Shown: positions 1-8,183 of the stretch, one piece after another
How the letters are laid out: each line of letters starts with the position of its first letter
Numbering within the stretch: position 1 is the first letter of the stretch
Origin: Chersky-840 sp963838775
Lineage (GTDB): Bacteria; Actinomycetota; Acidimicrobiia; Acidimicrobiales; UBA8190
Direction: 5' to 3'
Assembly: GCA_963838775.1 (NCBI GenBank)
Contig: CAWISP010000028.1
Coordinates: forward strand, 62,001-126,000
DNA length: 64,000 nt
Notes under the pieces: generated by a model
Database searches by the model: none
The model's input: only the letters and a program-made list of their open reading frames with translations
What the model was told of the DNA's origin: nothing
Program-made: the position numbers and the translations under genes

Positions 1-435
1 CGTGTACACGCCGATGTAGAAGGCGGTGGCGGACACGGCCAGGACTGCCGACAGCAGGTTCACCATCGACCACAGCACAACGAAGGCTGCCACCTCGAGT
101 ATCACGGCGAAGACTGCGGCCGCACGCGGGGTGATCGCTCCGGTCACCAGTGGCCGGTTCTTCGTCCGCTCCATCATGGCGTCGATGTCGCGGTCGTACA
201 CCATGTTCAGGGCGTTGGCGCCGCCCGCGGCGAGCGCTCCGCCGGCGACGGTCACAGCCATGAGGCGAATCGAAGGCACGTGACGAGCGGCGACGAACAT
301 GGTCGGAACCGTCGTGATGAGCAGGAGCTCGATGATCCGAGGTTTGGTGAGGGCGATGTAGCTCTGGAGGCGAGCCAGCACGCCCAAACGTGGCCGAACA
401 ACCGCGAATTCTCCGAGCCCAAGCCGGTTCGGCAT
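1..435 (-). CDS. ctaB: Protoheme IX farnesyltransferase (heme O synthase), 3' end outside window
   Basis: A UbiA-superfamily integral membrane prenyltransferase that adds a farnesyl group to protoheme to make heme O for cytochrome oxidase. Only the N-terminal 145 residues are in the window. Seen directly: the start ATG at 435, a 'LTKPRIIELLL' first helix typical of CtaB, and the prenyl-diphosphate/Mg binding motif N-x3-D-x3-D as 'NMVYDRDID', followed by 'RTKNRPL', which is diagnostic of heme O synthase. The frame stays open to base 1. The family is normally about 290-310 residues, so roughly half is missing. Confidence 0.92.
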   Translation of the reverse strand, partial: MPNRLGLGEFAVVRPRLGVLARLQSYIALTKPRIIELLLITTVPTMFVAARHVPSIRLMAVTVAGGALAAGGANALNMVYDRDIDAMMERTKNRPLVTGAITPRAAAVFAVILEVAAFVVLWSMVNLLSAVLAVSATAFYIGVYT

Positions 436-500
436 GGCGCCGATGCTACCGGTCGGCCTCTGCTCGTGCCGGGAGACAGGGTGCCTTCGGCCCGCTCGCG

Positions 501-779
501 TCAGAAGTCGGGAACGCTGTCGGGGGCGTCCCATTCGGCCGGGCGCTGCTTGCGAGCTCGGTAGGCCTCGGGGTCCTCGTGGACGAGGTGCCACCAGCCG
601 GCGATGGCGAGCACCGCGAACGCCGGCCACTCCGCCGAGTAGAACCAGCTGAGTCCGTTCCCACCCAGCGCCCTCGTCACCTGCCACCAGCCCGCCGCCA
701 GGCACGCCAACGCGATGAGCCAGAACTCGCAATGAAGGAGGACCGCTCGGCGGGAGAACCAGCGCTGCCGCACCCCCAC
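501..779 (-). CDS. Small two-helix membrane protein
   Basis: 92 residues with two predicted membrane segments (about residues 15-35 and 50-65), rich in tryptophan ('AGWWQV', 'AIAGWWHLVHEDPEAY'). The sequence resembles small actinobacterial proteins with a SURF1-like transmembrane pattern, and it lies next to the heme O synthase gene on the same strand. A role around cytochrome oxidase biogenesis is inference from context only. The gap to ctaB is 65 bases. Confidence 0.6.
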   Translation of the reverse strand: MGVRQRWFSRRAVLLHCEFWLIALACLAAGWWQVTRALGGNGLSWFYSAEWPAFAVLAIAGWWHLVHEDPEAYRARKQRPAEWDAPDSVPDF

Positions 780-848
780 AGCGTAGGCCCTGTCGCGGTC
801 ACGCGCCTCGCCCTTTCGGCCGCGGCACGGGCCCGAGATGACGCCCGT

Positions 849-1667
849 TCAGGTCCGACAAAGGATCTCGCCGTGGGGGACGACGAACAATCCCTCGTCA
901 CTCGAGGACCACCGACGCCATGCCTGGGCCAGTCGCTCGAGGTCGATGGGCGAGGCCAGACCCTTGCGCAGGGCCTCGTCGGCGAAGCTCGAACGCGTGA
1001 GGCGCTCGGCCCACAGCTCCCCCCACCATGACCGCTCGTCGAGAGTTGCGAAGCACCACGTGGTCGCCGAGACGGTGATGTCGGCAAAGCCGGCTCGTCG
1101 CGCCCAGTGCAGCAACCGCCGCCCAGCGTCGGGCTCGCCGCCCACCGACCTGGCAACCCGCTGGTAGAGCGAACGCCACTTGTCCATCTCGGGGTCCTCG
1201 GGAGACCAGAACATGGCGCCGTAGTCCCCGTCGCGAGCGGCGACGATGCCACCTCGCCGACAGACCCGCCGCATCTCGGTGAGCGCGGCAACCGGGTTGG
1301 CCAGGTGCTGGAGCACCTGATGGGCGTGGACCACGTCGAAGACCCCGTCTCCGAAGTCGAGGTGGTTGGCGTCGCCGACCGCGAAGCTCACGTTGCGCTG
1401 CCCGCATCTCGTCGCTTCGGCCCGAGCGTCGCCGAGCACGCCCTCCGCGGCGTCGATCCCGAGCACGCCACCGTCGCCGACGTACCGGGCCAGGCCGACG
1501 GTGATCGTGCCGGGCCCGCACCCCACATCGAGCACCTGCGCGCCCGCATCGAGGCTCGGGATCAGGTAGCCGGCGGAATTCTCGGCGGTCCGCCACCGGT
1601 GCGATCGGAGGACGCTGTCGTGATGTCCGTGGAGATACCGGTGGGATTGCGAGGTCACGTCGGCCAT
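849..1667 (-). CDS. Class I SAM-dependent methyltransferase
   Basis: 272 residues. SAM-binding motif I is clear ('VLDVGCGPGTI', residues 45-55), with an acidic motif II ('GIDAAEG') and 'FDVVHAHQVLQHL' as the post-II motif, all typical of the UbiE/Methyltransf_11 group. The substrate cannot be told from sequence. It is transcribed away from the LysR gene at 1738, and the 70-base gap carries a palindrome, so the LysR protein may control it. The start ATG at 1667 fits the beginning of the conserved fold. Confidence 0.88.
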   Translation of the reverse strand: MADVTSQSHRYLHGHHDSVLRSHRWRTAENSAGYLIPSLDAGAQVLDVGCGPGTITVGLARYVGDGGVLGIDAAEGVLGDARAEATRCGQRNVSFAVGDANHLDFGDGVFDVVHAHQVLQHLANPVAALTEMRRVCRRGGIVAARDGDYGAMFWSPEDPEMDKWRSLYQRVARSVGGEPDAGRRLLHWARRAGFADITVSATTWCFATLDERSWWGELWAERLTRSSFADEALRKGLASPIDLERLAQAWRRWSSSDEGLFVVPHGEILCRT

Positions 1668-1693
1668 GCGACCATCGTCCCTGCGCCATCCAC

Positions 1694-1736
1694 GATAAGC
1701 AAAGAAGTACTTCTTATCGACAAGATAAGATTTGCT
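1694..1736. promoter_or_regulatory. Palindromic operator region between methyltransferase and LysR genes
   Basis: A 14-base perfect palindrome (AAGAAGTACTTCTT, 1702-1715) lies inside a larger imperfect one bounded by GATAAG and CTTATC. A second inverted pair AGCAAA (1698-1703) and TTTGCT (1731-1736) overlaps it. It sits between the divergent starts at 1667 and 1738, the classic location for a LysR site controlling both genes. The AT content is far above the surroundings. Confidence 0.65.
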
Positions 1737-1737
1737 A

Positions 1738-2634
1738 ATGGCTCGCTCGGAGTGGCTCCGGACCTTCGTGGCCGTCTACCGCAGCGGCTCGGTGACAGAC
1801 GGCGCTTCCCACCGGGGCCTCACACAGCCGGCGGCGAGCCAGCAACTGGCGTCCCTCGAGCGGGCCCTCGGGGAACCGCTCTTCGTGCGCAGTCCCACCG
1901 GCATGGAGCCCACCCAACGGGGACGAGAGCTCTACGTCAGGGTCGCCGAGCCTCTGGACGGCCTCGAGGGGGTGTTGCGCGACCTCGACGCCGGCACCGT
2001 GCCGGCCCCCGAGCCGCCGGTCCGATTCGGCTCGAGCCCGGAGTTCTTCGCCGCCGACGTGCTGCCCTGCCTCGTCGGCCTGGACGTGGCCGTGACCGTG
2101 GTCTTCGGCGGCGACGCCGAGCTGTTCGCGCACTTGGACCGCGGCGAGTTGGACGTCATCGTGACCAGCTCGACGCCGCCGCGGCGAAGCATCGGCGCGG
2201 CGACGTTGGGCGCCAATCGCTTCGTCCTGGTGGTGGCTCCGGCGTCCGCGCCGCCGGACCCGTTCGACTCCCTTGACGAGGTGTCGGCGTGGCTCACGGG
2301 GCGATCGTGGGTCTCCTACAGCCTGGAGCTGCCCCGCACCCGCCGATTCTGGCTCAGTGCCCTGGGCCGTCCCTTCGCCGCCCACCTCCGACTCGTCGCC
2401 CCCGACCTGCGTGCGGTGCTCAGGGCCGTGGAGCTCGGGTTCGGCGTAAGCCTGCTTCCCGAATTCGTCTGCCGCCACGCCCTGGCCGAGCGACGCGTGG
2501 TCGAGTTGTTCCCCGTGTCGCACCTGACCCCGGAGGAGCCGTGGTTCGCGTGCACCCGTCAAGCCGACACCGGTCGTCACGCCGTCCAGCGTTTCCTCGG
2601 CGCTTTGCACGCCGGGCCGGTACGGGGTGACTGA
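1738..2634 (+). CDS. LysR-family transcriptional regulator
   Basis: 298 residues from ATG 1738; a TTG two codons earlier is less likely. N-terminal winged helix-turn-helix at about residues 4-62 ('FVAVYRSGSVTDGASHRGLTQPAASQQLASLERALGEPLFVR'-type pattern, seen in pieces), followed by a periplasmic-binding-like effector domain from about 85 to 290. LysR proteins usually act as tetramers and often control the divergent neighbour, here the methyltransferase. The ligand is unknown. Confidence 0.9.
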   Translation: MARSEWLRTFVAVYRSGSVTDGASHRGLTQPAASQQLASLERALGEPLFVRSPTGMEPTQRGRELYVRVAEPLDGLEGVLRDLDAGTVPAPEPPVRFGSSPEFFAADVLPCLVGLDVAVTVVFGGDAELFAHLDRGELDVIVTSSTPPRRSIGAATLGANRFVLVVAPASAPPDPFDSLDEVSAWLTGRSWVSYSLELPRTRRFWLSALGRPFAAHLRLVAPDLRAVLRAVELGFGVSLLPEFVCRHALAERRVVELFPVSHLTPEEPWFACTRQADTGRHAVQRFLGALHAGPVRGD

Positions 2635-2661
2635 GCGCCTCGCGGTCAGAGCCCGAGCTCC

Positions 2662-2931
2662 TCAAGCGCCGGCGTGGTCGAGAGTCGGCCCGAGTGCCGG
2701 AATTCTCGTCGTGGCCCGGGAGCGCAGAATGCGAACCCGCTGGCGCTCAGACGTACCACCCCACACCCCGTCGGTGATGCGGCCGGCCAGGGCGTAGCCC
2801 AGGCACTGACGGTTCACCGTGCAGCCGGCGCAGATGCGCTGTGCAGCCTGCACCCCGACCCAGTCGCTGGGAAAGAACACGGCGGGGTCCACGTCCTTGC
2901 ATCGACCCTGGCCCATCCAGTCGGTGTCCAT
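2662..2931 (-). CDS. WhiB-family iron-sulfur transcriptional regulator
   Basis: 89 residues. The four cluster cysteines are C11, C34, C37 and C43 (C-x22-C-x2-C-x5-C) and the turn motif GVWGGT is at 55-60, followed by a basic tail. This is the full actinobacterial WhiB (Wbl) pattern that binds a [4Fe-4S] cluster and acts on sigma factor region 4. The frame runs further upstream, but ATG 2931 is preceded by GGAGGGAGG at a good distance, and the fold starts there. Which Wbl class it belongs to is not clear. Confidence 0.93.
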   Translation of the reverse strand: MDTDWMGQGRCKDVDPAVFFPSDWVGVQAAQRICAGCTVNRQCLGYALAGRITDGVWGGTSERQRVRILRSRATTRIPALGPTLDHAGA

Positions 2932-3112
2932 GGTGCCTCCCTCCGGGGGGCGGCGCCGGTTTGCCCGTACCACCTCCGACCCCGACCGACCCCGACCGAC
3001 CCGATGGGCAGATGGGCGCTCGGACCAGCGAAATTCGATCTCGAGGTCCGAGCCTAAGAAGGCTCCGTGACGACATCGTGAAGTTGTCCCGGATTTCATC
3101 GTGTCCCCCGGC

Positions 3113-4639
3113 TCATCGGGCCGAGAGCCTGGTGGCGGCGATGGCGACACCGACGGCGATGACGGCCTGCACGGCGATGACGACCAGCGCGGCGCCTTCG
3201 AGTCCGAGGCGGGCCGTGGGTGCGAGTGTCACATAGAGCGTCCCGAGAACCGCCACGCCGAGGGCCAGCGAGACCTGCTGCGACGTGGTGAGCACGCCAC
3301 TCCCGGCGCCGGCGAGGTCGATCGGCACGTCCGACAAGACGACCCGGAACAGCGCCGGCATCACGAGCCCCTGACCGGCTCCGACGACGATGAACGCCGG
3401 CGCCAGCAGGAGCGGGTTGGTGTGCGGCCACGTCATGCCGAGGGTGGCGGCGAGCCCCATCAGCCCGGCCAATTGCAACGTCGACCCGGCCACGATGACG
3501 CCATGGCCCCACCGGGACACGAGTCTGGGCATGTAGAGCGACGTCACGAGGAACGCAGCCGCCAGGGGGGCGATGGCCACTCCGGCCACCAGGGGGCTGA
3601 CGTGCAAGGGCCCCTGGGTCGTCAGCGCGTAGACGAACATGAAGGCGGCGAACCCGGCGAAGAAGGGGCACAGCATGGCCAGACCGCGTCGCATGCTGCG
3701 CAGCGAGACCACCGTCGGCGGCAACAACGGCATCCGTTCGCTGCGCTCGAGGCGGCGTTCCACGACGGCGAACGCGCCCGCCAACAGTGGTGCCGTGGCG
3801 AGCAGCGCCCAGGACCACAGTGGCCAGCCCAGGGCCCGGCCTTCGGTCAACGGGACGAGCAGGGCCACGAGCGCAGCGCCGAGCAGGAACGTGCCGTGCC
3901 AGTCGAGATGCGAGCGGCGCCTGACGCCGGTCTCGGGGACGTGGCGGGCCGCCAATACGAGACCGACGACGCCGACCGGCACGTTCACGAGGAAGATGGC
4001 GCGCCATCCGGTGTGGGCGATGTCGGCCGAGACGAGGAGCCCGCCGAGCACCTGCCCGGCCACGGCGCCGATGCCGGCCGTGGCGCCGTACCAGGCCAGG
4101 CCCTTGGCCCGTGCCGTGGGGTCGCCGGTGGCCTGAATCGTCGAAAGCGTCTGCGGGACCATGAGGGCGGCGGAGGCACCTTGCAGTACCCGGGCCGCGA
4201 CCAGGAGCCCGGCGGTGGGCGCGAGGCCGCACAGCAGCGAGGCGATGGTGAAGGCAGCCATCCCGGCCATGAAGAGGCGCCGCCGCCCGTAGGCGTCGCC
4301 GAGGCGACCACCGAGCACCAGCAACACGGCGTACGCCGTTGCGTAGCCCGCGATGACCAACTCCAACAGAGCATTCGACGCGTGGAGGTCACGCGCCAGG
4401 GTGGGGAGGGCCACGTTGACGATGAAGAAGTCGGTGACAGGCAGGAGGACGCCGACGAGGACCGTGGCCAGGGCGATCGGCGACAGCGAGGAGCGTCGTG
4501 CCGGGCCGGTCGTGGTCGGGCCCGGGCCGGTGCCCAGGTCGGTGGCCGGGTCGGTGTCCGGGTCGGTGTCCGGGTCGGTGTCCGGGTCGGTGTCCGGCCG
4601 GGGGCGGAGGCGGGGTGGGGTCACGAGAACTGTGGTCAT
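3113..4639 (-). CDS. MFS drug exporter, DHA2 (14-helix) type
   Basis: 508 residues with about 14 membrane segments. Motif A 'GGRLGDAYGRRRLF' and motif C-like 'GAVAGQVLGGLL' mark an EmrB/QacA-type proton-driven multidrug exporter. The N-terminus is an unusual soluble tail with (D-P-D-T) repeats coded by four perfect 12-base units. It is divergent from the XRE regulator at 4742 across a palindrome cluster, so regulation by that protein is likely. The substrate is unknown. Confidence 0.9.
   Translation of the reverse strand: MTTVLVTPPRLRPRPDTDPDTDPDTDPDTDPATDLGTGPGPTTTGPARRSSLSPIALATVLVGVLLPVTDFFIVNVALPTLARDLHASNALLELVIAGYATAYAVLLVLGGRLGDAYGRRRLFMAGMAAFTIASLLCGLAPTAGLLVAARVLQGASAALMVPQTLSTIQATGDPTARAKGLAWYGATAGIGAVAGQVLGGLLVSADIAHTGWRAIFLVNVPVGVVGLVLAARHVPETGVRRRSHLDWHGTFLLGAALVALLVPLTEGRALGWPLWSWALLATAPLLAGAFAVVERRLERSERMPLLPPTVVSLRSMRRGLAMLCPFFAGFAAFMFVYALTTQGPLHVSPLVAGVAIAPLAAAFLVTSLYMPRLVSRWGHGVIVAGSTLQLAGLMGLAATLGMTWPHTNPLLLAPAFIVVGAGQGLVMPALFRVVLSDVPIDLAGAGSGVLTTSQQVSLALGVAVLGTLYVTLAPTARLGLEGAALVVIAVQAVIAVGVAIAATRLSAR
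4549..4596 (-). repeat. Four perfect 12-bp tandem repeats inside the MFS gene
   Basis: The unit GGTCGGTGTCCG is repeated four times without error and codes for alternating Asp-Pro/Asp-Thr in the N-terminal tail of the exporter. Copy number of such in-frame repeats can vary by slippage without breaking the frame. Confidence 0.9.
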
Positions 4640-4665
4640 GACCTCAGTGTGCGAGACGTCTCAGC

Positions 4666-4717
4666 CTGGTACCAGAAGCCCAGTTATCCTGGTATCGATA
4701 CCACCTGGCACCAGGAT
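4666..4717. promoter_or_regulatory. Cluster of CTGGTA/TACCAG palindromes, probable XRE operator
   Basis: Seen directly: palindrome CTGGTACCAG at 4666-4675; 14-base palindrome TGGTATCGATACCA at 4690-4703; inverted pair ATCCTGGT (4686-4693) and ACCAGGAT (4710-4717), with CCTGG-CA-CCAGG nested at 4704-4715. A further CCTGGTA half-site follows at 4732. They lie between the divergent MFS (start 4639) and XRE (start 4742) genes and probably overlap both promoters. Confidence 0.75.
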
Positions 4718-4741
4718 GGCGGAGGGTGCATCCTGGTACTC

Positions 4742-5632
4742 GTGACAAGCATCATCGACGAGGGCACCCGCGCCGAGGTGTCGGGTGACGAGGCCACGGA
4801 GCTGCGTCGCCGCGAGCTCGGCGGCTTCCTCAGGTCCCGGCGTGAGCGGATCATCCCCGAGCAGGTCGGGCTGCCCGTCGGCGGCCGGCGTCGGACCCCG
4901 GGGTTGCGTCGCGAGGAGGTGGCCCAGCTCGCCGGGGTCGGGGTCACCTGGTACACGTGGCTCGAACAGGGGCGAGAGATCAACGCCTCGGAGCAGGTGC
5001 TCGACGCCATCAGCCGGGTGCTCCTGCTCGACACCCACGAACGGACCCATTTGTTCACCCTGGCCGGGGCACCGATCCCGAGTCTCGAGGCGGCGTGCCA
5101 GGGACTTCCTTCCGAAGTGCCGACGCTGCTCGAGAAGCTCCACCCCTATCCGGCCGCTGTCACCAACGGTCGCTTCGACCTCCTCGCCTACAACCGCGCC
5201 TACCAGGCGTTGATTGGCGATCTCGACGCCCTTCCCTTCGATCAGCGCAACAGCCTGTGGCTCATGTTCACGAGCCCCTCGCTACGGCGCTCGATGCTCG
5301 ACTGGGACGAGGGGGTTCGCCGCCTGGTGGGCCAATACCGTGCCAACATGGCCGACCACGTGGCCGAACCGGCCTGGAAGTGTCTCGTGAACCGCCTCCA
5401 CGAGGTGTCCCCCGAGTTCGCGCGCCTGTGGCGCGACCACGACGTCATCGCACCCGAGAACCTCGTCAAGCGATTGCTCCACCCCGACCTCGGCCTCTTG
5501 CAGCTCCGGTACACGAACCTCTGGTTGGCCCAGCGCATGGCGGTGCGGCTCGTCACCTACACGCCGGCCGACGAGGCCACGCGCCTCGCCATCGCGAGGA
5601 TCGACGCCGTGACCCCCCGGCCCCTCCCGTAG
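4742..5632 (+). CDS. XRE-family regulator with MmyB-like ligand domain
   Basis: 296 residues from GTG 4742. Helix-turn-helix at about residues 20-85 ('RTPGLRREEVAQLAGVGVTWYTWLEQGR'-type pattern), then an MmyB-like fatty-acid-binding PAS-like domain with 'YPAAVTNGRFDLLAYNRAY'. This family is common in actinobacteria and usually controls a neighbouring transporter or oxidoreductase. Here the divergent MFS gene is the obvious target, with the palindromes at 4666-4717. The start is chosen by homology; the ribosome site is weak. Confidence 0.88.
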   Translation: MTSIIDEGTRAEVSGDEATELRRRELGGFLRSRRERIIPEQVGLPVGGRRRTPGLRREEVAQLAGVGVTWYTWLEQGREINASEQVLDAISRVLLLDTHERTHLFTLAGAPIPSLEAACQGLPSEVPTLLEKLHPYPAAVTNGRFDLLAYNRAYQALIGDLDALPFDQRNSLWLMFTSPSLRRSMLDWDEGVRRLVGQYRANMADHVAEPAWKCLVNRLHEVSPEFARLWRDHDVIAPENLVKRLLHPDLGLLQLRYTNLWLAQRMAVRLVTYTPADEATRLAIARIDAVTPRPLP

Positions 5633-5635
5633 CCG

Positions 5636-6595
5636 ATGCCTGAGCCCGGAGTCGGGCGACGACGACGACTCGCTGAGGAGCTCGAGGAAAGCGGGCTGCA
5701 GGCGGAAGGAACCGAGGACTTTCGCGCCATGCTGGTCGAGGAGATCGATCACGCCCTGCGCCCCGCTGTTCACGAGCGACGGGTTTCGAGCAGTGGAGCG
5801 ATTCTCGAACCCCGGTCAGATCCGACCACGTGGGCGTCCGGAGCACAGCTCGACATCACGCGGGGACTCGTAGGCGGCCAGCCGCTGCAAGCCATCCGCC
5901 GTTTCACCGACGGGTTGTCAAGCTGGCTCGTTCGTCGCACCGACGGCACGAACGAATGGATGGTCTTCGACCGGCCCGCAGGCTCGGAACGTGACCTCGT
6001 CGTCTTGGCCCGCGTCCTCGAGGCCACGATCGTGCAACGCCATCCCGCTGGGTCGGTGCGGGTGGTCGGAGCCTTCGGCGTGCTCCGATGGGAGGGTTTT
6101 CACTGGCACCACGAAGCACCCGTCAACACCTGGGTGGAGGGCGTCACCACCTCCTCGGTCCATGGCGACCCCACGGTCCTGGAGGCGATGCTGAACTTCG
6201 CTATCCACGATCTCGGATCCATGGGGATCGGCGCCCTGCTCATCTATCGGCCCGACACCGAGCCTGGTCCTTCTGTCGAAGAGCGTCTCCCCACGCCCCC
6301 GCCCCTGCAGATCCAGAGGGCATCTCATCTCGCACCGCTGCGCCACGCGCTCGCCCAGGTCGATGGCGCGGCGGTCTTCGACGCCGACGGCGTGTTGCGC
6401 CAACTCGGCGTTCGGCTCGTGGCGAGCGCCATGGCGGAAGAGACCGTCGATGCAGTGCGAGGCACCCGCCACACCTCGGGCCGTCGCTACAGCCGCGACG
6501 ACCCGCTCGCGACCGTGATCGCGGTCAGTGACGATGGTCCGGTGTCGCTGTTCCGCGACGGTGCGGTCCTCGAGCACCGCTTCAGTGAGGACTGA
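5636..6595 (+). CDS. Diadenylate-cyclase-like (DisA_N/DAC) domain protein
   Basis: 319 residues. The C-terminal third (about 180-315) has the DAC pattern: 'MGIGALLIY' (as in IGALIV), the catalytic 'DGA' at 243-245, and 'GTRH' at 276-279 followed by 'TVIAVSDDGPVSLFRDG', as in c-di-AMP synthases. The normal RHR motif reads RHT here, so activity is uncertain. Residues 60-175 form an unnamed N-terminal domain. It starts 3 bases after the XRE stop, so the two are likely co-transcribed. It could be a true c-di-AMP synthase variant or a nucleotide sensor; start uncertain (in-frame ATG at 5729). Confidence 0.68.
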   Translation: MPEPGVGRRRRLAEELEESGLQAEGTEDFRAMLVEEIDHALRPAVHERRVSSSGAILEPRSDPTTWASGAQLDITRGLVGGQPLQAIRRFTDGLSSWLVRRTDGTNEWMVFDRPAGSERDLVVLARVLEATIVQRHPAGSVRVVGAFGVLRWEGFHWHHEAPVNTWVEGVTTSSVHGDPTVLEAMLNFAIHDLGSMGIGALLIYRPDTEPGPSVEERLPTPPPLQIQRASHLAPLRHALAQVDGAAVFDADGVLRQLGVRLVASAMAEETVDAVRGTRHTSGRRYSRDDPLATVIAVSDDGPVSLFRDGAVLEHRFSED

Positions 6596-6597
6596 CC

Positions 6598-7137
6598 TCA
6601 GACGAGATTGCGGACAGGATCGTTGCCGTCCCAATCAGCGGCCGCGTCCCGCACCGTGGCCACGAGCCAGCGGGTGGCGTCGGTCAGTTCCATGACTTCG
6701 ATAACCGTGCTCGTGAAACCCCCCGCATCGTAATAGGCGAACTGTGCCATGCCGCCGGCGTTGCCCGCGTGCACGACCGGCCAGCCGGCCCCCTGAGCGG
6801 CACGGGTCACGGCGCCGAAGTCTTCGGCCCACCAGGCCAGGTGGTGGAATCCTTCACGCCCGGCGTCGAGGAATTCGCGGTAGATGCTGGGCGAGTCGTC
6901 CTCCTGCTCGATGAGCTCGAGCTGCATGTCGCCTGAGTTGGCGAAGGCGATGGACACCACCGGCTCGGTCGGTTGGTCCCGGTAGACTGAACCCGTCTGC
7001 GTGAGGTGGGGTAGCAGGAGCCAGGGCCCCACGCCGATATTCACCCACGCATCGATGGCCGCAGCGAGGTCGCGTACGACGTAGCCGTTCTGACGAACGG
7101 GGCCGGGGAGTGTGACTCGGGACCGTGCAGCTTCCAT
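6598..7137 (-). CDS. VOC-superfamily (glyoxalase-like) protein
   Basis: 179 residues with the vicinal-oxygen-chelate pattern: N-terminal 'NGYVVRDLAAAIDAW' and 'GVGPWLL', a middle 'QLELIEQ', and the second half with 'EGFHHLAWWAEDF'. Candidate metal ligands are H in 'FHHLAWW' and E in 'QLELIEQ'. The same arrangement is found in methylmalonyl-CoA epimerase and catechol-dioxygenase-like proteins; the substrate is not known. It is divergent from the oxidoreductase operon with a gap of only 23 bases. Confidence 0.82.
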   Translation of the reverse strand: MEAARSRVTLPGPVRQNGYVVRDLAAAIDAWVNIGVGPWLLLPHLTQTGSVYRDQPTEPVVSIAFANSGDMQLELIEQEDDSPSIYREFLDAGREGFHHLAWWAEDFGAVTRAAQGAGWPVVHAGNAGGMAQFAYYDAGGFTSTVIEVMELTDATRWLVATVRDAAADWDGNDPVRNLV

Positions 7138-7160
7138 AGCGCGCACGTAGGGTACCCCGC

Positions 7161-8183
7161 ATGATCGCGCCGCGTTCCCCCGCCGAACGTCGGCTGCGGT
7201 TGGCGTTCGTCGGCTGCGGTGCCATCGCACAATGGCACCTGACGGCGCTGCGTGGCGCGGCACCCAGGACCGAGGTCACCGCCGTCATCGACGTCGACCG
7301 CGACCGGGCCGCGGCCATGTCGAAGGAAACCGGCGCCGAGCCCTTCCGGTCCATGAGCGCGGCCCTGGCGGCCGGCACCTTCGATGCGGCCTTGATCATG
7401 GTCCCGCATCGGCTCCACGAGGAATTGGCGGTCGCCGCCCTCCGGGCCGGCAAGCACGTGTTGCTCGAGAAGCCCATGGCACCGACCCTCGACGCGTGCG
7501 ACCGCATCCTGGCGGCGGCCCGATCGTCGTCCACGGTGTTTCTGGTGGCCGAGAATGCTCAGTACTGGCCCGAGGTCGTATTGACCAAGGACCTCGTCGA
7601 CGACGGTGTCCTGGGTGAGGTGATCACAGCCCGGGCGTGGCACTGTGCCCCCCCGATGGATCAATTCCTGGGCGAGGGCAACTGGCGCTTCTCGATGGCG
7701 GAGGCGGGTGGAGGCGTGGCCATCGATGCCGGGTCGCATTGGCTGCGCCCCTTGCGAATGTGGTTGGGCGAACTGGTCGAGGTGGTGGCTGCTACCGGTC
7801 GCCCCTATGAGGCCATGGAGGGGGAGTCGATGTGCCGGGCCCTGTGTCGCTTCGACTCGGAGGTGGTGGCGAGCTTCGACGCCGTCCTTTCGCCTGGTCC
7901 CGTCGCCCCGCTCCCGCTCTTCCAGGTCACCGGCAGTCGCGCCGAGGTGGTCATCGACGTGCTGGGTCGGGTGAAGGTCTACGACGGGTCCGACCCCCGC
8001 GGCACGATTGTCGGGCAGGGCGGCTACCTGGAGAGCTACGACCACCAGATCGCCGCCTTCGAGGCGGCCGTGCTCGACGGCGTCATGCCGAACGTCGGTG
8101 CCGCCTACGCGCTGGGTGAGCTGCGCGGTGCGCTCGCCATGGTCCGCTCGACCCGATCGCGTCAATGGGAGGCGGTGTGGTAG
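7161..8183 (+). CDS. Gfo/Idh/MocA-family NAD(P)-dependent oxidoreductase
   Basis: 340 residues. Rossmann motif 'VGCGAIAQWH' (17-26), the family signature 'EKPM' at 103-106 and a C-terminal alpha/beta substrate domain with 'GGGVAIDAGSHWL' place it with sugar, inositol and similar dehydrogenases. It is the first gene of a tight operon with an SDR, a sulfotransferase and a metallo-hydrolase. Its end overlaps the SDR start. Confidence 0.9.
   Translation: MIAPRSPAERRLRLAFVGCGAIAQWHLTALRGAAPRTEVTAVIDVDRDRAAAMSKETGAEPFRSMSAALAAGTFDAALIMVPHRLHEELAVAALRAGKHVLLEKPMAPTLDACDRILAAARSSSTVFLVAENAQYWPEVVLTKDLVDDGVLGEVITARAWHCAPPMDQFLGEGNWRFSMAEAGGGVAIDAGSHWLRPLRMWLGELVEVVAATGRPYEAMEGESMCRALCRFDSEVVASFDAVLSPGPVAPLPLFQVTGSRAEVVIDVLGRVKVYDGSDPRGTIVGQGGYLESYDHQIAAFEAAVLDGVMPNVGAAYALGELRGALAMVRSTRSRQWEAVW

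Noticed and set aside
2965..3005. Short GACCCC-type tandem repeats before whiB, considered as a CRISPR-like or regulatory array
   Set aside because: Only a few imperfect 8-10 base units with no spacers; simple sequence.
3101..5632. 843-codon plus-strand open frame covering the MFS gene
   Set aside because: Only its last 296 codons (from GTG 4742) have XRE/MmyB homology. The upstream part is a low-complexity shadow of the minus-strand MFS gene.
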